From Brevibacillus sp042683565 (lineage in GTDB: Bacteria > Bacillota > Bacilli > Brevibacillales > Brevibacillaceae), in assembly GCF_042683565.1 (NCBI RefSeq), contig NZ_JBHUJW010000043.1, positions 1,075,287 to 1,139,286 of the forward strand: a stretch of DNA of 64,000 nt. Direction: 5' to 3'. Below the pieces are notes generated by a model, which had not been told where the DNA came from, made no database searches, and saw only the letters and a program-made list of their open reading frames with translations. Shown here one piece after another: positions 17,066 through 24,867 of this stretch. Made by a program: the position numbers and the translations under genes. Positions within the stretch are counted from its first letter, which is position 1, and each line of letters starts with the position of its first letter.

Positions 17066-17710
17066 TCAATTCCGCTTCTCCATCAGCTCCCGAACCTGCG
17101 GCCCGATCACATCCAGCACATGGCGCAAATCTTCCGGACGATGCACGAAATCCAGATGGTCACAGTCGAATTTGATGACCGGCGTATCGGGATGATGCTT
17201 TTCAAATGCGTCCATGAACTCGTTGTAGTCGGCGATGAGGTTCTTCATGTAGCCCACGTCCATGCTGCGCTCGATGTCGCGGTCGCGCAGGGCGATTCGC
17301 TTCATGACGGTATCGAGGGAGGCCGTCAAGTAAATGACCAGATGAGCCTGCGGCAAATCCTCCGTCAAAATATCGTAGATTTTCAGGTACTTCGGCAAGT
17401 TGTCACTCGACAGCGTTCGTTTGGCAAAAATCGTATTTTTGAAAATATTGTAGTCCGCAACGACGGAAATCCCTTGTTGCAAATACCGGGAATGAATATC
17501 CTGCAGCTGCTTGTACCGATTGCACAAGAAAAACATCTCCAGCTGGAAGCTCCACTCGGCAATATTTTCATAAAACTTACCCAAAAACGGATTTTCGTAA
17601 ACGATCTCTTCGAGCAGCTCCAACTGAAAGGCTCGACTCAATTCCCGTGACAGTGATGTCTTGCCGATTCCAATGGGCCCTTCAACGGTAATCAAAATGG
17701 ACTCCTTCAT
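17066..17710 (-). CDS. dgk: Deoxyguanosine kinase
   Basis: 214-residue deoxynucleoside kinase, likely deoxyguanosine kinase, salvaging purine deoxynucleosides. P-loop GPIGIGKTS lies at residues 11-19; the nucleoside-binding ENPFLGKFYEN and the lid RDRDIERSMDVGYM follow. It has 47 nt between its stop and the dck start, so the two are probably co-transcribed. In B. subtilis the pair sits by tRNA-Ser and serS; here it does not. Substrate assignment relative to dck rests on resemblance and order. Confidence 0.87.
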   Translation of the reverse strand: MKESILITVEGPIGIGKTSLSRELSRAFQLELLEEIVYENPFLGKFYENIAEWSFQLEMFFLCNRYKQLQDIHSRYLQQGISVVADYNIFKNTIFAKRTLSSDNLPKYLKIYDILTEDLPQAHLVIYLTASLDTVMKRIALRDRDIERSMDVGYMKNLIADYNEFMDAFEKHHPDTPVIKFDCDHLDFVHRPEDLRHVLDVIGPQVRELMEKRN

Positions 17711-17856
17711 GTAGCGTTACGTTCCTTTCACGAAAATGAGACGAAAATGAGAGCATTCCATATTGTAGCATGCCAATATATTTTTGTCGAAAAAATTCGT
17801 TTCGTGTCATGCGTGCAACCTTACCTCCTGAGCCGCGGACAAAGCATCCGTCCTCA

Positions 17857-17887
17857 TAAAAAAACTGCCCGCGCCCGTCGAGCAGTT
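17857..17887 (-). terminator. Intrinsic terminator
   Basis: Stem AACTGC/GCAGTT with a minus-strand run of seven T, just downstream of splB. Confidence 0.7.
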
Positions 17888-17897
17888 CCGTTTTCCG

Positions 17898-18971
17898 CTA
17901 CGTAAAGTATTCGATTTTTGCCTGCGGAAACAGGCGGGCAATCTCCTTTTCCAGATGGGCCTGCAGCGCTTTTGCCTTTGTATCCGGATACACGTATTTT
18001 CCTTTTCCGTACTTCCCCCACTTGTACTTCCTCTCTTCCTCCTGCATCTCCAGCTTCGTTTTGGGATAGCGTTGCAGGATCAGGTTTTTGGCAATTTTCG
18101 TAAAGCGATGCTGGATCAGCTCAAAGGTGAGATCGTGAAAAGCATCCGGAACGAGCTGGCTGTGCAGCCGCTCCAAAAGGTCCGTGTAACCCGCCTCCCA
18201 ACCGTCAAACCAGTACAGCGGCGCCAGGATAAACCCGAGCGGATAGCCTGCCTTCGCTACTTTTCCCGCCGCCTCCAGCCGCTGCTCAAAGCTGGACGTG
18301 CCTGGCTCGAAGTTTTTGATCACGTAGTCGGCGTTCATGCTGAACCGGAAGCGGGTATGCTTGTTGTGCCTGGCATCGAGCAAGGAGTCTACATGATGAA
18401 ATTTCGTGACAAAGCGCAGCCTGCCGTTTGGCTGCTCACCCATAAATTCGATCGCGCGCTTCAGATTGCCCGTGATGTGCTCGATGCTGACCGGGTCCGA
18501 AGTGCACGCTGCCTCGAAGCGGGTAATTTCCCCCTGCCGCTCCTGGATATACTTTCGCGCCTGCGCGAAAATCTCGTCGATATTGACGTAGACGCGAATA
18601 TACGGCTTCGTGCCGACGTTGGTGTTCAGATAGCAGTAGTGGCAATGGGCAGCACAGCCTGTCGCCAGAGGAATGGCATATTCTGCCGATGGCCTGGAAG
18701 TTTCAAATTTGAGTGTTTTGCGTACCCCGATGACCAATGTCCGCTTGGCGTTGCGGTACTTCTCCACATCCGTTTCACCTGGAATTCCGCGCACCTGATT
18801 GTGGCTCGTCGTCATGTGGATCGGGATGCCTTCCCGTTGAAACCGTTCGTAAAGCTCTCTCCCCAACGGGTAATCGAGCGCATGCGGCTCCACGAAGACA
18901 AAGTCCGGGACAAACAGCTGGGATTGTTTTGGCTCGGTCTGCCTGGGCATTTCCGTCAATGTTGTGGACAT
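17898..18971 (-). CDS. splB: Spore photoproduct lyase
   Basis: 357-residue radical SAM enzyme that reverses spore photoproduct (5-thyminyl-5,6-dihydrothymine) during germination. The cluster motif is CAAHCHYC with Cys106, Cys110 and Cys113; a further conserved Cys at about 156 corresponds to the hydrogen-donor Cys141 of B. subtilis SplB. ATG 18971 is chosen since AGGAGG ends 7 nt upstream; the ATG six bases earlier is too close. Preceded at 81 bp by a 70-residue gene where splA lies in B. subtilis. Its presence shows the host makes endospores. Confidence 0.94.
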   Translation of the reverse strand: MSTTLTEMPRQTEPKQSQLFVPDFVFVEPHALDYPLGRELYERFQREGIPIHMTTSHNQVRGIPGETDVEKYRNAKRTLVIGVRKTLKFETSRPSAEYAIPLATGCAAHCHYCYLNTNVGTKPYIRVYVNIDEIFAQARKYIQERQGEITRFEAACTSDPVSIEHITGNLKRAIEFMGEQPNGRLRFVTKFHHVDSLLDARHNKHTRFRFSMNADYVIKNFEPGTSSFEQRLEAAGKVAKAGYPLGFILAPLYWFDGWEAGYTDLLERLHSQLVPDAFHDLTFELIQHRFTKIAKNLILQRYPKTKLEMQEEERKYKWGKYGKGKYVYPDTKAKALQAHLEKEIARLFPQAKIEYFT

Positions 18972-19052
18972 GGGCATTCCTCCTGCGACTAGTATGACCC
19001 GGCAACTGCGGCGCAACAGACGGAAACCACTTACAGTTGAAACCTCCCCATC

Positions 19053-19265
19053 TTACTGAAAGGAGCTTTTGAACGCACGCAACGTTTGTCTCGCCAGTTC
19101 TTCCTGATGAGCCGGGACTTGCAGGGTGTAAATATATCCCGCCCGCTTCGTCTCTCGGGAGATCAGCCGCACGAGAATGCCTTTGCTCTCCAGATAGGTG
19201 CGGCATTCCTGCGCGATGCGCGGAAGCCCGTACGATTCATGGATCGTTACCCATTTGATCCACAT
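19053..19265 (-). CDS. Small hypothetical protein upstream of splB
   Basis: 70 residues starting MWIKWVTIHESYG. It has alternating strand/helix character (ILVRLISRET, YIYTLQVPAH) like short DUF2007-type signal-transducing proteins, but I cannot assign it. It does not resemble SplA, although it occupies the splA position. ATG 19265 has AAAAGGTGG about 9 nt upstream; the longer frame to 19373 lacks a site. Probably co-transcribed with splB. Confidence 0.65.
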   Translation of the reverse strand: MWIKWVTIHESYGLPRIAQECRTYLESKGILVRLISRETKRAGYIYTLQVPAHQEELARQTLRAFKSSFQ

Positions 19266-19507
19266 TTCTTTCGCCCACCTTTTCACTCGCTCTCGCACCC
19301 GGCTCCACGGCCGCTGCGATGCTCTCTTTCCAGAGTAATCAGCTGCTGGGCGTTTGGTTCGCGTAAGCATCAAGCTGGCGCAGCCGTAACATGTGTGTGA
19401 CCATAAATACAGTCGGTACGCCGAACGAGTGCAGCCATCCGTTCATCCATTCCCCCGTGCAAACGGTCCCAAGGCTTTCCTTTTTCCTTTGCCGCTGAAC
19501 AAGACGA

Positions 19508-19540
19508 AAGCCCCCGAGCGGTCGGCTCGAAGGCTTCCTG
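19508..19540 (-). terminator. Probable terminator after thiD
   Basis: Imperfect hairpin AAGCC-CC-CGAGC / GCTCG-AA-GGCTT (19508-19536) just after the thiD stop. The tail on the minus strand (TTTCGTCTTG) is weak. Confidence 0.45.
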
Positions 19541-19541
19541 T

Positions 19542-20336
19542 TTAATCGGCGACAGCCCAGTGGTTGGTCGGCCCGTGACCTTGCCCCAGCTGCGGCGCCG
19601 TCTTGATTGCTGCAAAAATAAACCGGTTGGCGCGTTCCACGGCCGGCACGAGCGGCGTTCCTTTTGCCAGCTCTGCCGCAAGCGCCGCGGAAAACGTGCA
19701 GCCCGTTCCGTGCGTGTGCCGAGTCGCTACGCGTTCGTGCGTGATTTCATAAAAAGCTTGTCCATCGAAGAGAATGTCGACGATCACATCGCCTTCCAGA
19801 TGGCCGCCTTTCATGAGGACGTTGCGCACGCCCAAGGCATGAATGGCACGGGCGCCCTCCCGCATCTCCTCGGGTGTCCGGATTTGCATCCCGGTCAGGC
19901 ACTCCGCTTCCGGCAGGTTCGGCGTGACCACCTCCGCCAGAGGAAGCAGATGCTGCTTCAGTGCCGCGATGGCTTCATCGAGCAAAAGCTTCGCCCCTCC
20001 TTTGGCGACCATCACCGGATCGACGACCAGCCTGGAGATGCCGAACGCGCGAATTTCCTCTGCAACGGCCTGAATAATCGCGGCATCAAAGAGCATGCCG
20101 GTCTTGACCGCATCTGCGCCGATATCCCGCAGCACTTCGCGAATCTGCAAAGAAACGGCTTCTGCCGGCATTGGGTACACACCGGCCACTCCCAGCGTAT
20201 TTTGCGCGGTCACGGCCGTAATCGCGCTCATCCCGTACACGCCAAACTGGTGGAACGTCTTCAGATCCGCCTGAATCCCGGCTCCCCCGCCGCTGTCGGA
20301 ACCTGCTATCGTTAACGCTGTTGCAATCTTGCTCAT
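19542..20336 (-). CDS. thiD: Hydroxymethylpyrimidine/phosphomethylpyrimidine kinase
   Basis: 264-residue ribokinase-fold kinase that phosphorylates HMP and HMP-P in thiamine synthesis. It opens ALTIAGSDSGGGAGIQADLK, the ThiD signature, and carries the anion-hole/catalytic motif THGTGCTFSAALAA near the C-terminus. Pyridoxine kinases of the PdxK/ThiD type look similar, so that is the alternative. Start at 20336 has CAGGAGGGAG upstream. No TPP riboswitch is seen in front of it, and other thi genes are not adjacent. Confidence 0.9.
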   Translation of the reverse strand: MSKIATALTIAGSDSGGGAGIQADLKTFHQFGVYGMSAITAVTAQNTLGVAGVYPMPAEAVSLQIREVLRDIGADAVKTGMLFDAAIIQAVAEEIRAFGISRLVVDPVMVAKGGAKLLLDEAIAALKQHLLPLAEVVTPNLPEAECLTGMQIRTPEEMREGARAIHALGVRNVLMKGGHLEGDVIVDILFDGQAFYEITHERVATRHTHGTGCTFSAALAAELAKGTPLVPAVERANRFIFAAIKTAPQLGQGHGPTNHWAVAD

Positions 20337-20440
20337 GTTCTCCCTCCTGCAGACGCTTGATCTGATACCGAGTATATCATCCACCCGCCAGCTTCGGTAT
20401 ACTAGGATTGACTGATACGCCCAAGGAAGGGATTTTCGCC

Positions 20441-21247
20441 ATGACCTACCGCATTTTTTACTGGTTGACCGTGCTGATCCCCACTGTCATTATCGGGGGC
20501 TTTGAATTTGTACGGCACGATTTTCTGTTGTCGTACATGTCCATGGAAACCGGCAATATTTACATCACGCTGCTGACCTTGCTGCTCTCCTTTCTGTTTG
20601 CTACGTGGATGTTTCGCACGATCGGACGGATGAACGCGAGAATTGTGGAAGAACAAGCCCGGCGCGCCGTCTACGAGGAGAGGGAGCGGCTTGCCCGCGA
20701 GCTGCACGACGGCATCGCCCAGTCGTTGTTTTTCCTGAACGTCAAATTGAAGCAAGGACATCTCGACGAGGCGCGTGTCGCCGTCTCCGCCATCGACAAT
20801 CACGTGCGCCAGGCCATTTTCAATCTGCGTTCGCTCCCCGAAGAAGGCAGCCTGATGCAGCGGCTGGAAAAATGGCTGGTCCAATGGAGCGCGCTCTCCG
20901 GCATTGACGTATCGACCGAACTGCAAATTCCGGAAGGCTTTTATTCGCCCGCCGAGGAGGTTCAGCTGTTCGGCATTATCCAGGAAGCGTTTGCCAACAT
21001 CCGCAAGCACTCGCAAGCGCGCCACGCCTGGCTGCGTCTCGTCGCGAACGATCCGCGCGGATGGACACTCGCCATCGAGGACGACGGGGTCGGCATCAAC
21101 GGCCCTGCAGAAGAAATGAAAAAATACGGGCTGGCCATGATGCGCGAACGCGCCAAACAATTGCAGGCAAGTTTCGACATCGGGCCGCGTGCGGCAGGCG
21201 GCACCGCGATCAGCCTGACATCTCAAGCAGGAGGTTTTGCTCAATGA
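20441..21247 (+). CDS. NarL-family sensor histidine kinase
   Basis: 268-residue membrane histidine kinase. Two transmembrane helices (about 7-24 and 40-58) with only a short loop outside suggest it senses the membrane or an internal signal. The HisKA_3 box ERLARELHDGIAQSL has phospho-acceptor His89. The ATPase region has EAFANIRKHS (N box) and IEDDGVGI (G1 box). Start at 20441 has AAGGAAGGG upstream. It overlaps the response regulator by 4 nt (ATGA), so the pair is co-translated. Confidence 0.9.
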   Translation: MTYRIFYWLTVLIPTVIIGGFEFVRHDFLLSYMSMETGNIYITLLTLLLSFLFATWMFRTIGRMNARIVEEQARRAVYEERERLARELHDGIAQSLFFLNVKLKQGHLDEARVAVSAIDNHVRQAIFNLRSLPEEGSLMQRLEKWLVQWSALSGIDVSTELQIPEGFYSPAEEVQLFGIIQEAFANIRKHSQARHAWLRLVANDPRGWTLAIEDDGVGINGPAEEMKKYGLAMMRERAKQLQASFDIGPRAAGGTAISLTSQAGGFAQ

Positions 21248-21894
21248 ACGGCTACCGCGTCTTGATCGCCGACGATCATCCCATGGCGCGCGCCGCGATT
21301 CGCAGCCTGCTCGAACCGGACCCCTCCTTTGAAGTGGTCGGCGAGGCGGAAAACGGCGAAGAAGCGTTTCGGCTGTGCGGCGAGCTTTTGCCCGATCTCG
21401 TGCTCATGGACATCAACATGCCCAAATGGAGCGGGCTGGAAGCTACGCGCGAAGTCAAGAAAGCGTACCCCCAGATCAAAGTCGTGATCCTGAGCGTCTC
21501 CGACGATGTCGGGGATCTCATCACGGCCATTCAGTTTGGCGCACAAGGCTATTTGCTGAAAAACCTCGAACCGGACGACTGGATCAACTACCTGCACGCC
21601 TTGCTCGGCGAGGACAGCGAGCTGTCCCGCGAGATGGCCAACCGCCTGCTGCACCGCTTCCGCCATGATGAACAGCCAGACGGCATGGCTCCCGATGTGC
21701 TCACCCCCCGCGAACGGGAAATCGTGATGTACGTCGGAGCAGGCAAAACGAATCGGGAAATCAGCGAGGCGCTCGTCATCGCGGAAAATACCGTGAAAAA
21801 CCATGTCAAAAACATTTTGGACAAGCTGCAGCTCGCCAACCGGGTCCAGCTGGCCGCCTATGCAGTCAAGCACCATCTGATCGTAAAAGAATAG
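21244..21894 (+). CDS. NarL/LuxR-family response regulator
   Basis: 216 residues. Receiver domain: acidic pair Asp10-Asp11 (LIADDHP), phospho-acceptor Asp56 (VLMDINMP) and a Lys in YLLKNL. The C-terminal LuxR-type helix-turn-helix LTPREREIVMYVGAGKTNRE ... NTVKNHVKNIL binds DNA. AGGAGG lies upstream of ATG 21244, inside the kinase gene. Targets are unknown; no adjacent transporter or effector gene is in the same unit. Confidence 0.92.
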   Translation: MNGYRVLIADDHPMARAAIRSLLEPDPSFEVVGEAENGEEAFRLCGELLPDLVLMDINMPKWSGLEATREVKKAYPQIKVVILSVSDDVGDLITAIQFGAQGYLLKNLEPDDWINYLHALLGEDSELSREMANRLLHRFRHDEQPDGMAPDVLTPREREIVMYVGAGKTNREISEALVIAENTVKNHVKNILDKLQLANRVQLAAYAVKHHLIVKE

Positions 21895-21907
21895 CAAAAT
21901 CGGCAAG

Positions 21908-21934
21908 GCAGGTGACCCGTTCACCTGCTTTTTT
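21908..21934 (+). terminator. Intrinsic terminator
   Basis: Perfect 8-bp stem GCAGGTGA/TCACCTGC, 5-nt loop, then TTTTTT, after the two-component operon. Confidence 0.9.
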
Positions 21935-22161
21935 GCATATTCCTGGCGTTCATGCTCTCCCCTCGCCATGGCCTGATCGCCAAGATGCTCGCCCGCCGAA
22001 AAGTCCGCTTGGAGGAAGCGTGAGCGAGAAGTAACCACGCGCCTCCACCCGCTGTCCCTATGGCTCCCCTTGCAAAATCGATTGACGGTTACCGAACTGG
22101 CCTTTTATCATGGGGATCAATAGGAATTTTTTCCCACTTCATCGATTGTGAGGGATGCCAG

Positions 22162-22935
22162 ATGCTCTACCGAAGAAAAACGTATCGAATCCGGCCCGAG
22201 CGGCTGGAAGAGTTTACTCATTTTTTTCAGACCTATCTGTACCCGAACCAGGTTGAGCATGGCGCGAAGCTGGTGGGTCGCTGGGTGAACGAAGCCGCAG
22301 ACGAAGTTACGGCAATCTGGGAATACACCAGCAGAGAGCATTACGAACAGATCGAACAGAGGATAAAACAGACCCGACTCCATCAGCTGGCACAGCAAAA
22401 ACGCCAAGAAGCAGGAGAGCTGTACCTGGAAAGCCGACAAGACTTTTTGACCTCCACGATACCAGTGGTTCCCCGACCTGTACTGGCCGTCAGCGGTTTG
22501 ATTACAAACCAGGCAGGGGAAGTTTTGCTCATCCGGAATGTGCATCGCGCAGATACGTTTGAAATGCCCGGCGGCCGGGTCGAACCGGGAGAGACTTTGG
22601 ATGAAGCGCTGCACCGGGAAATCATCGAGGAGACAGGCATATCCGTCAGCCTGAGCGGTGTCACCGGGGTATACCAGAACGCTTCCAACGGTGTCATCTG
22701 CGTCGTCTTCCGGGGAGAATACGAGTCCGGCGAGCCGCGACCGGCGCCAGGCGAGACATCTGAGGTCATTTTTCAAAAGCTCACACCAGAGAACATCGAG
22801 CAATGGATCACAAGGCCGCATTTCCGAAGCAGAACGCTCGACGCCCTGGCCTCGCACGTCTTTCCGTACGAAGCGTACCGGGTAAAGCCGTACGAGCTGT
22901 TGAGCCGCTATGAGCCGAAAGCCGAAATGGACTGA
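22162..22935 (+). CDS. NIPSNAP-Nudix hydrolase fusion
   Basis: 257 residues in two parts. Residues 1-~90 (MLYRRKTYRIRPERLEEF ... EHYEQIEQ) resemble a NIPSNAP/dimeric ferredoxin-like domain. Residues ~100-257 are a Nudix hydrolase with the full box GGRVEPGETLDEALHREI continuing to IEETGI (about 137-160), which cleaves nucleoside diphosphate-X compounds. ATG 22162 is preceded by GTGAGGGATG. The substrate is unknown. Monocistronic. Confidence 0.83.
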   Translation: MLYRRKTYRIRPERLEEFTHFFQTYLYPNQVEHGAKLVGRWVNEAADEVTAIWEYTSREHYEQIEQRIKQTRLHQLAQQKRQEAGELYLESRQDFLTSTIPVVPRPVLAVSGLITNQAGEVLLIRNVHRADTFEMPGGRVEPGETLDEALHREIIEETGISVSLSGVTGVYQNASNGVICVVFRGEYESGEPRPAPGETSEVIFQKLTPENIEQWITRPHFRSRTLDALASHVFPYEAYRVKPYELLSRYEPKAEMD

Positions 22936-23244
22936 CAAGCCGAAAGGGAGCCAAAGACTCGGCAACGTTATCACCCAGCAGCTGTACTGTAGTTGTTGTA
23001 CACATACGGTTCTTTCGTGGTACATGCAGCAGAGCGGACAGGGCGACCTTCCTACCTTTTTTTCAGAAAATTGCTACCAATCACCCACTTTTCTATGGTT
23101 TATTTTCCATTTTTTACATCCTATAATGAAAGGAACACCCCTTGTCCAACCGGAAAGGAGGTATGTTCCCCAAAAGGCCGCCCGCCTGAATGTACGTAAC
23201 CCGTGTCAGAGCCACTACTCTCTCGACGAATGGAGGCGTTACGC
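22936..23244. other. Intergenic region
   Basis: About 310 bp. A TATAAT at 23122-23127 may be a -10 box for the following gene but has no good -35. AAAGGAGG at 23155-23162 precedes an 8-codon frame (MFPKRPPA) that is too short to call. Confidence 0.4.
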
Positions 23245-24606
23245 ATGAACCATCCTGACTTTCGCCAATTGCAAGCCTGCACAGAGGACGTGACAGTCGC
23301 TGCCCTGGACGAGAACAGCGGTCCGCCAGATCCGGCTGAATTCCGCACGCTGTACGGCCGCTTGCAGGATGCTGCCGATTCCCTTCCCCCGCTTTACCGC
23401 GAGCAGGTCTACTATCCCTTTATGCAGTCAATGGACAAGCTCTCTGAAGCCGGATTCAACAGCATGCTCCGCCGGGACCCGCAAAAGGAACGGGAAGCCG
23501 GACTGTTCTGCGACATTGCCCAGGCGATTTTGCAAAACAGCGAAGCGTACGAAGCGGAAGCGACAGATGCTTTCCAGGAAGTCGTCAGCGATTTATACGA
23601 CGGCTTTTTGAGCGAGGAGGACAGGAAGGGCATCAAACCGCCGGACCAAAGCCTGATCGCTCCGCTCGTAAAATGGGGACGCCCCCAGTTTGGGCCTTAT
23701 ACGTGGACGGCAGAAGCGGCCGCCCACTTTGGCATCAAGACGGGCATTGTCAATCTTCCTCCCGCCAATGCCCGGCACGGGTTGTTGGCCTGGGCTGCGC
23801 TGGGGCACGAGACGGCCGGGCACGACATCCTGCACGCCGATACGGGATTGCTGGCGGAGCTTCAGCAGTGCGTGCACAACGCATTGGCGGACGACCTGCA
23901 GGATCGGGCTTTGGCGGATTACTGGTCCTTGCGCATCGACGAGACTGCCTCTGATGTGCTGGGCATCCTGAACACCGGTCCTGCTGCCGGCATCGGCCTG
24001 ATCGGCTACTTCCGGGGACTCAACAAGGCGTATACGGGCAAGGCAAAATTGCGCAATGCCGGACCTGCAAACGATCCGCACCCCGCAGACATCTTGCGCG
24101 GCTACCTCGCCGCGGAGACTGTTCGGCTGCTGCACTTCGACAACGCCATCCTCTGGGCAGACGCGCTTCTCGAAGAAACGGACAAAGACCTCGAGAAAAT
24201 CACGATAGGCAGGGACGTACTGGACGCAGAGAAGGCCAAAAAGTCAGCGGCCATCGTCGCACACACGATTGCACAGACGCGCCTGTCCAGCCTGGAATCT
24301 CATTCTCTGGCGCAAATCCAGAATTGGCATAATCATGACGAGAAAGTCGTCCAGGAAATTCGCTCCCATCTGTCCAGCTCAGCGCCCGTTTCAGAATGCA
24401 TCGTTTCCGGCATGTACGCGGCTCATGTCGTTGCGGCCGCCGTCACATCATCCATTGCGGGCGAAGTGGCAGTCTCCACCGCTTTCAGCGGCATGACGAC
24501 ACTGCTGAAAAGCATGCACGACGCCAATCCGGCGTGGGGTCCACTCTACGTTCGCCATCGCGGCGATCTGGCGCCGCACCGGATTTACACACGTACGGCC
24601 AGCTAA
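23245..24606 (+). CDS. Uncharacterised protein with zinc-peptidase-like HExxxH...ExxxD motif
   Basis: 453 residues, no family recognised. Mostly helical and apparently cytoplasmic, with no signal peptide. Residues 187-194 read GHETAGHD (H188, E189, H193) and residues 233-237 ETASD (E233, D237). Gluzincin metalloproteases carry HExxH followed some 20-60 residues later by ExxxD; here there is one extra residue between the histidines. A metalloprotease-like fold is thus suspected, not shown. The C-terminus has a small hydrophobic stretch (AAHVVAAAVTSSIAGEVAV). ATG 23245 has GGAGG upstream. Confidence 0.75.
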   Translation: MNHPDFRQLQACTEDVTVAALDENSGPPDPAEFRTLYGRLQDAADSLPPLYREQVYYPFMQSMDKLSEAGFNSMLRRDPQKEREAGLFCDIAQAILQNSEAYEAEATDAFQEVVSDLYDGFLSEEDRKGIKPPDQSLIAPLVKWGRPQFGPYTWTAEAAAHFGIKTGIVNLPPANARHGLLAWAALGHETAGHDILHADTGLLAELQQCVHNALADDLQDRALADYWSLRIDETASDVLGILNTGPAAGIGLIGYFRGLNKAYTGKAKLRNAGPANDPHPADILRGYLAAETVRLLHFDNAILWADALLEETDKDLEKITIGRDVLDAEKAKKSAAIVAHTIAQTRLSSLESHSLAQIQNWHNHDEKVVQEIRSHLSSSAPVSECIVSGMYAAHVVAAAVTSSIAGEVAVSTAFSGMTTLLKSMHDANPAWGPLYVRHRGDLAPHRIYTRTAS

Positions 24607-24651
24607 AGGGAGCAAGAAACTGCTTCGATCCGTCCGAACACAGAGTTACGA

Positions 24652-24711
24652 AAGGGGCTGTCTCAAAAGTCGATTTTTTGACTTGGAGACGCCCCTTTTG
24701 CCGTTCAAAAA
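24652..24711. repeat. 60-bp palindromic repeat, copy 1
   Basis: Starts AAGGGGCTGTCTCAAAAGTC and folds as AGGGGC-GTCTC-AAGTC / GACTT-GAGAC-GCCCCT followed by TTTT, so it can terminate transcription. It matches the copy at 27030-27089 at 56 of 60 positions, in the same orientation. Confidence 0.85.
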
Positions 24712-24790
24712 CGCAGAAAAATCAATGGTTTTCAATTTGGTGACTTTCTCAATATTGCCATTTTTAGGCAACCACTCTTTTTTCTCGATC

Positions 24791-24810
24791 ATTCAAATAA
24801 CTACTTGAAT
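24791..24810 (+). promoter_or_regulatory. ArsR/CzrA-type operator
   Basis: Inverted repeat ATTCAA-N8-TTGAAT (ATTCAAATAACTACTTGAAT). This closely resembles operators of metal-sensing ArsR-family repressors such as CadC and CzrA (TCAAATAAATATTTGA type). It overlaps the predicted -35 of the czcO-czcD unit, so metal-relieved repression is likely. Confidence 0.65.
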
Positions 24811-24832
24811 GTTATAATGTTTATGGTATGAT
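24805..24832 (+). promoter_or_regulatory. Predicted promoter of czcO-czcD
   Basis: TTGAAT (24805-24810), 16-nt spacer, TATGAT (24827-24832). The -35 lies in the right half of the ArsR-type operator. An alternative -10 (TATAAT, 24813-24818) lacks a matching -35. Confidence 0.5.
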
Positions 24833-24848
24833 TTAGGTAAATACCATA
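24822..24848 (+). promoter_or_regulatory. Second inverted repeat at czcO start region
   Basis: Perfect arms TATGGTAT (24822-24829) and ATACCATA (24841-24848) separated by 11 nt, spanning the predicted -10 and transcription start. It could be a second operator or a hairpin at the mRNA 5' end. Confidence 0.5.
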
Positions 24849-24867
24849 CAGAAAGAAGGAAACGTGC

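Noticed and set aside
19542..20600. TPP riboswitch upstream of thiD
   Set aside because: Only about 70 bp separate the thiD ATG from the next gene, and no thi-box conserved segments (CUGAGA, ACCUGAUCUGG) are present.
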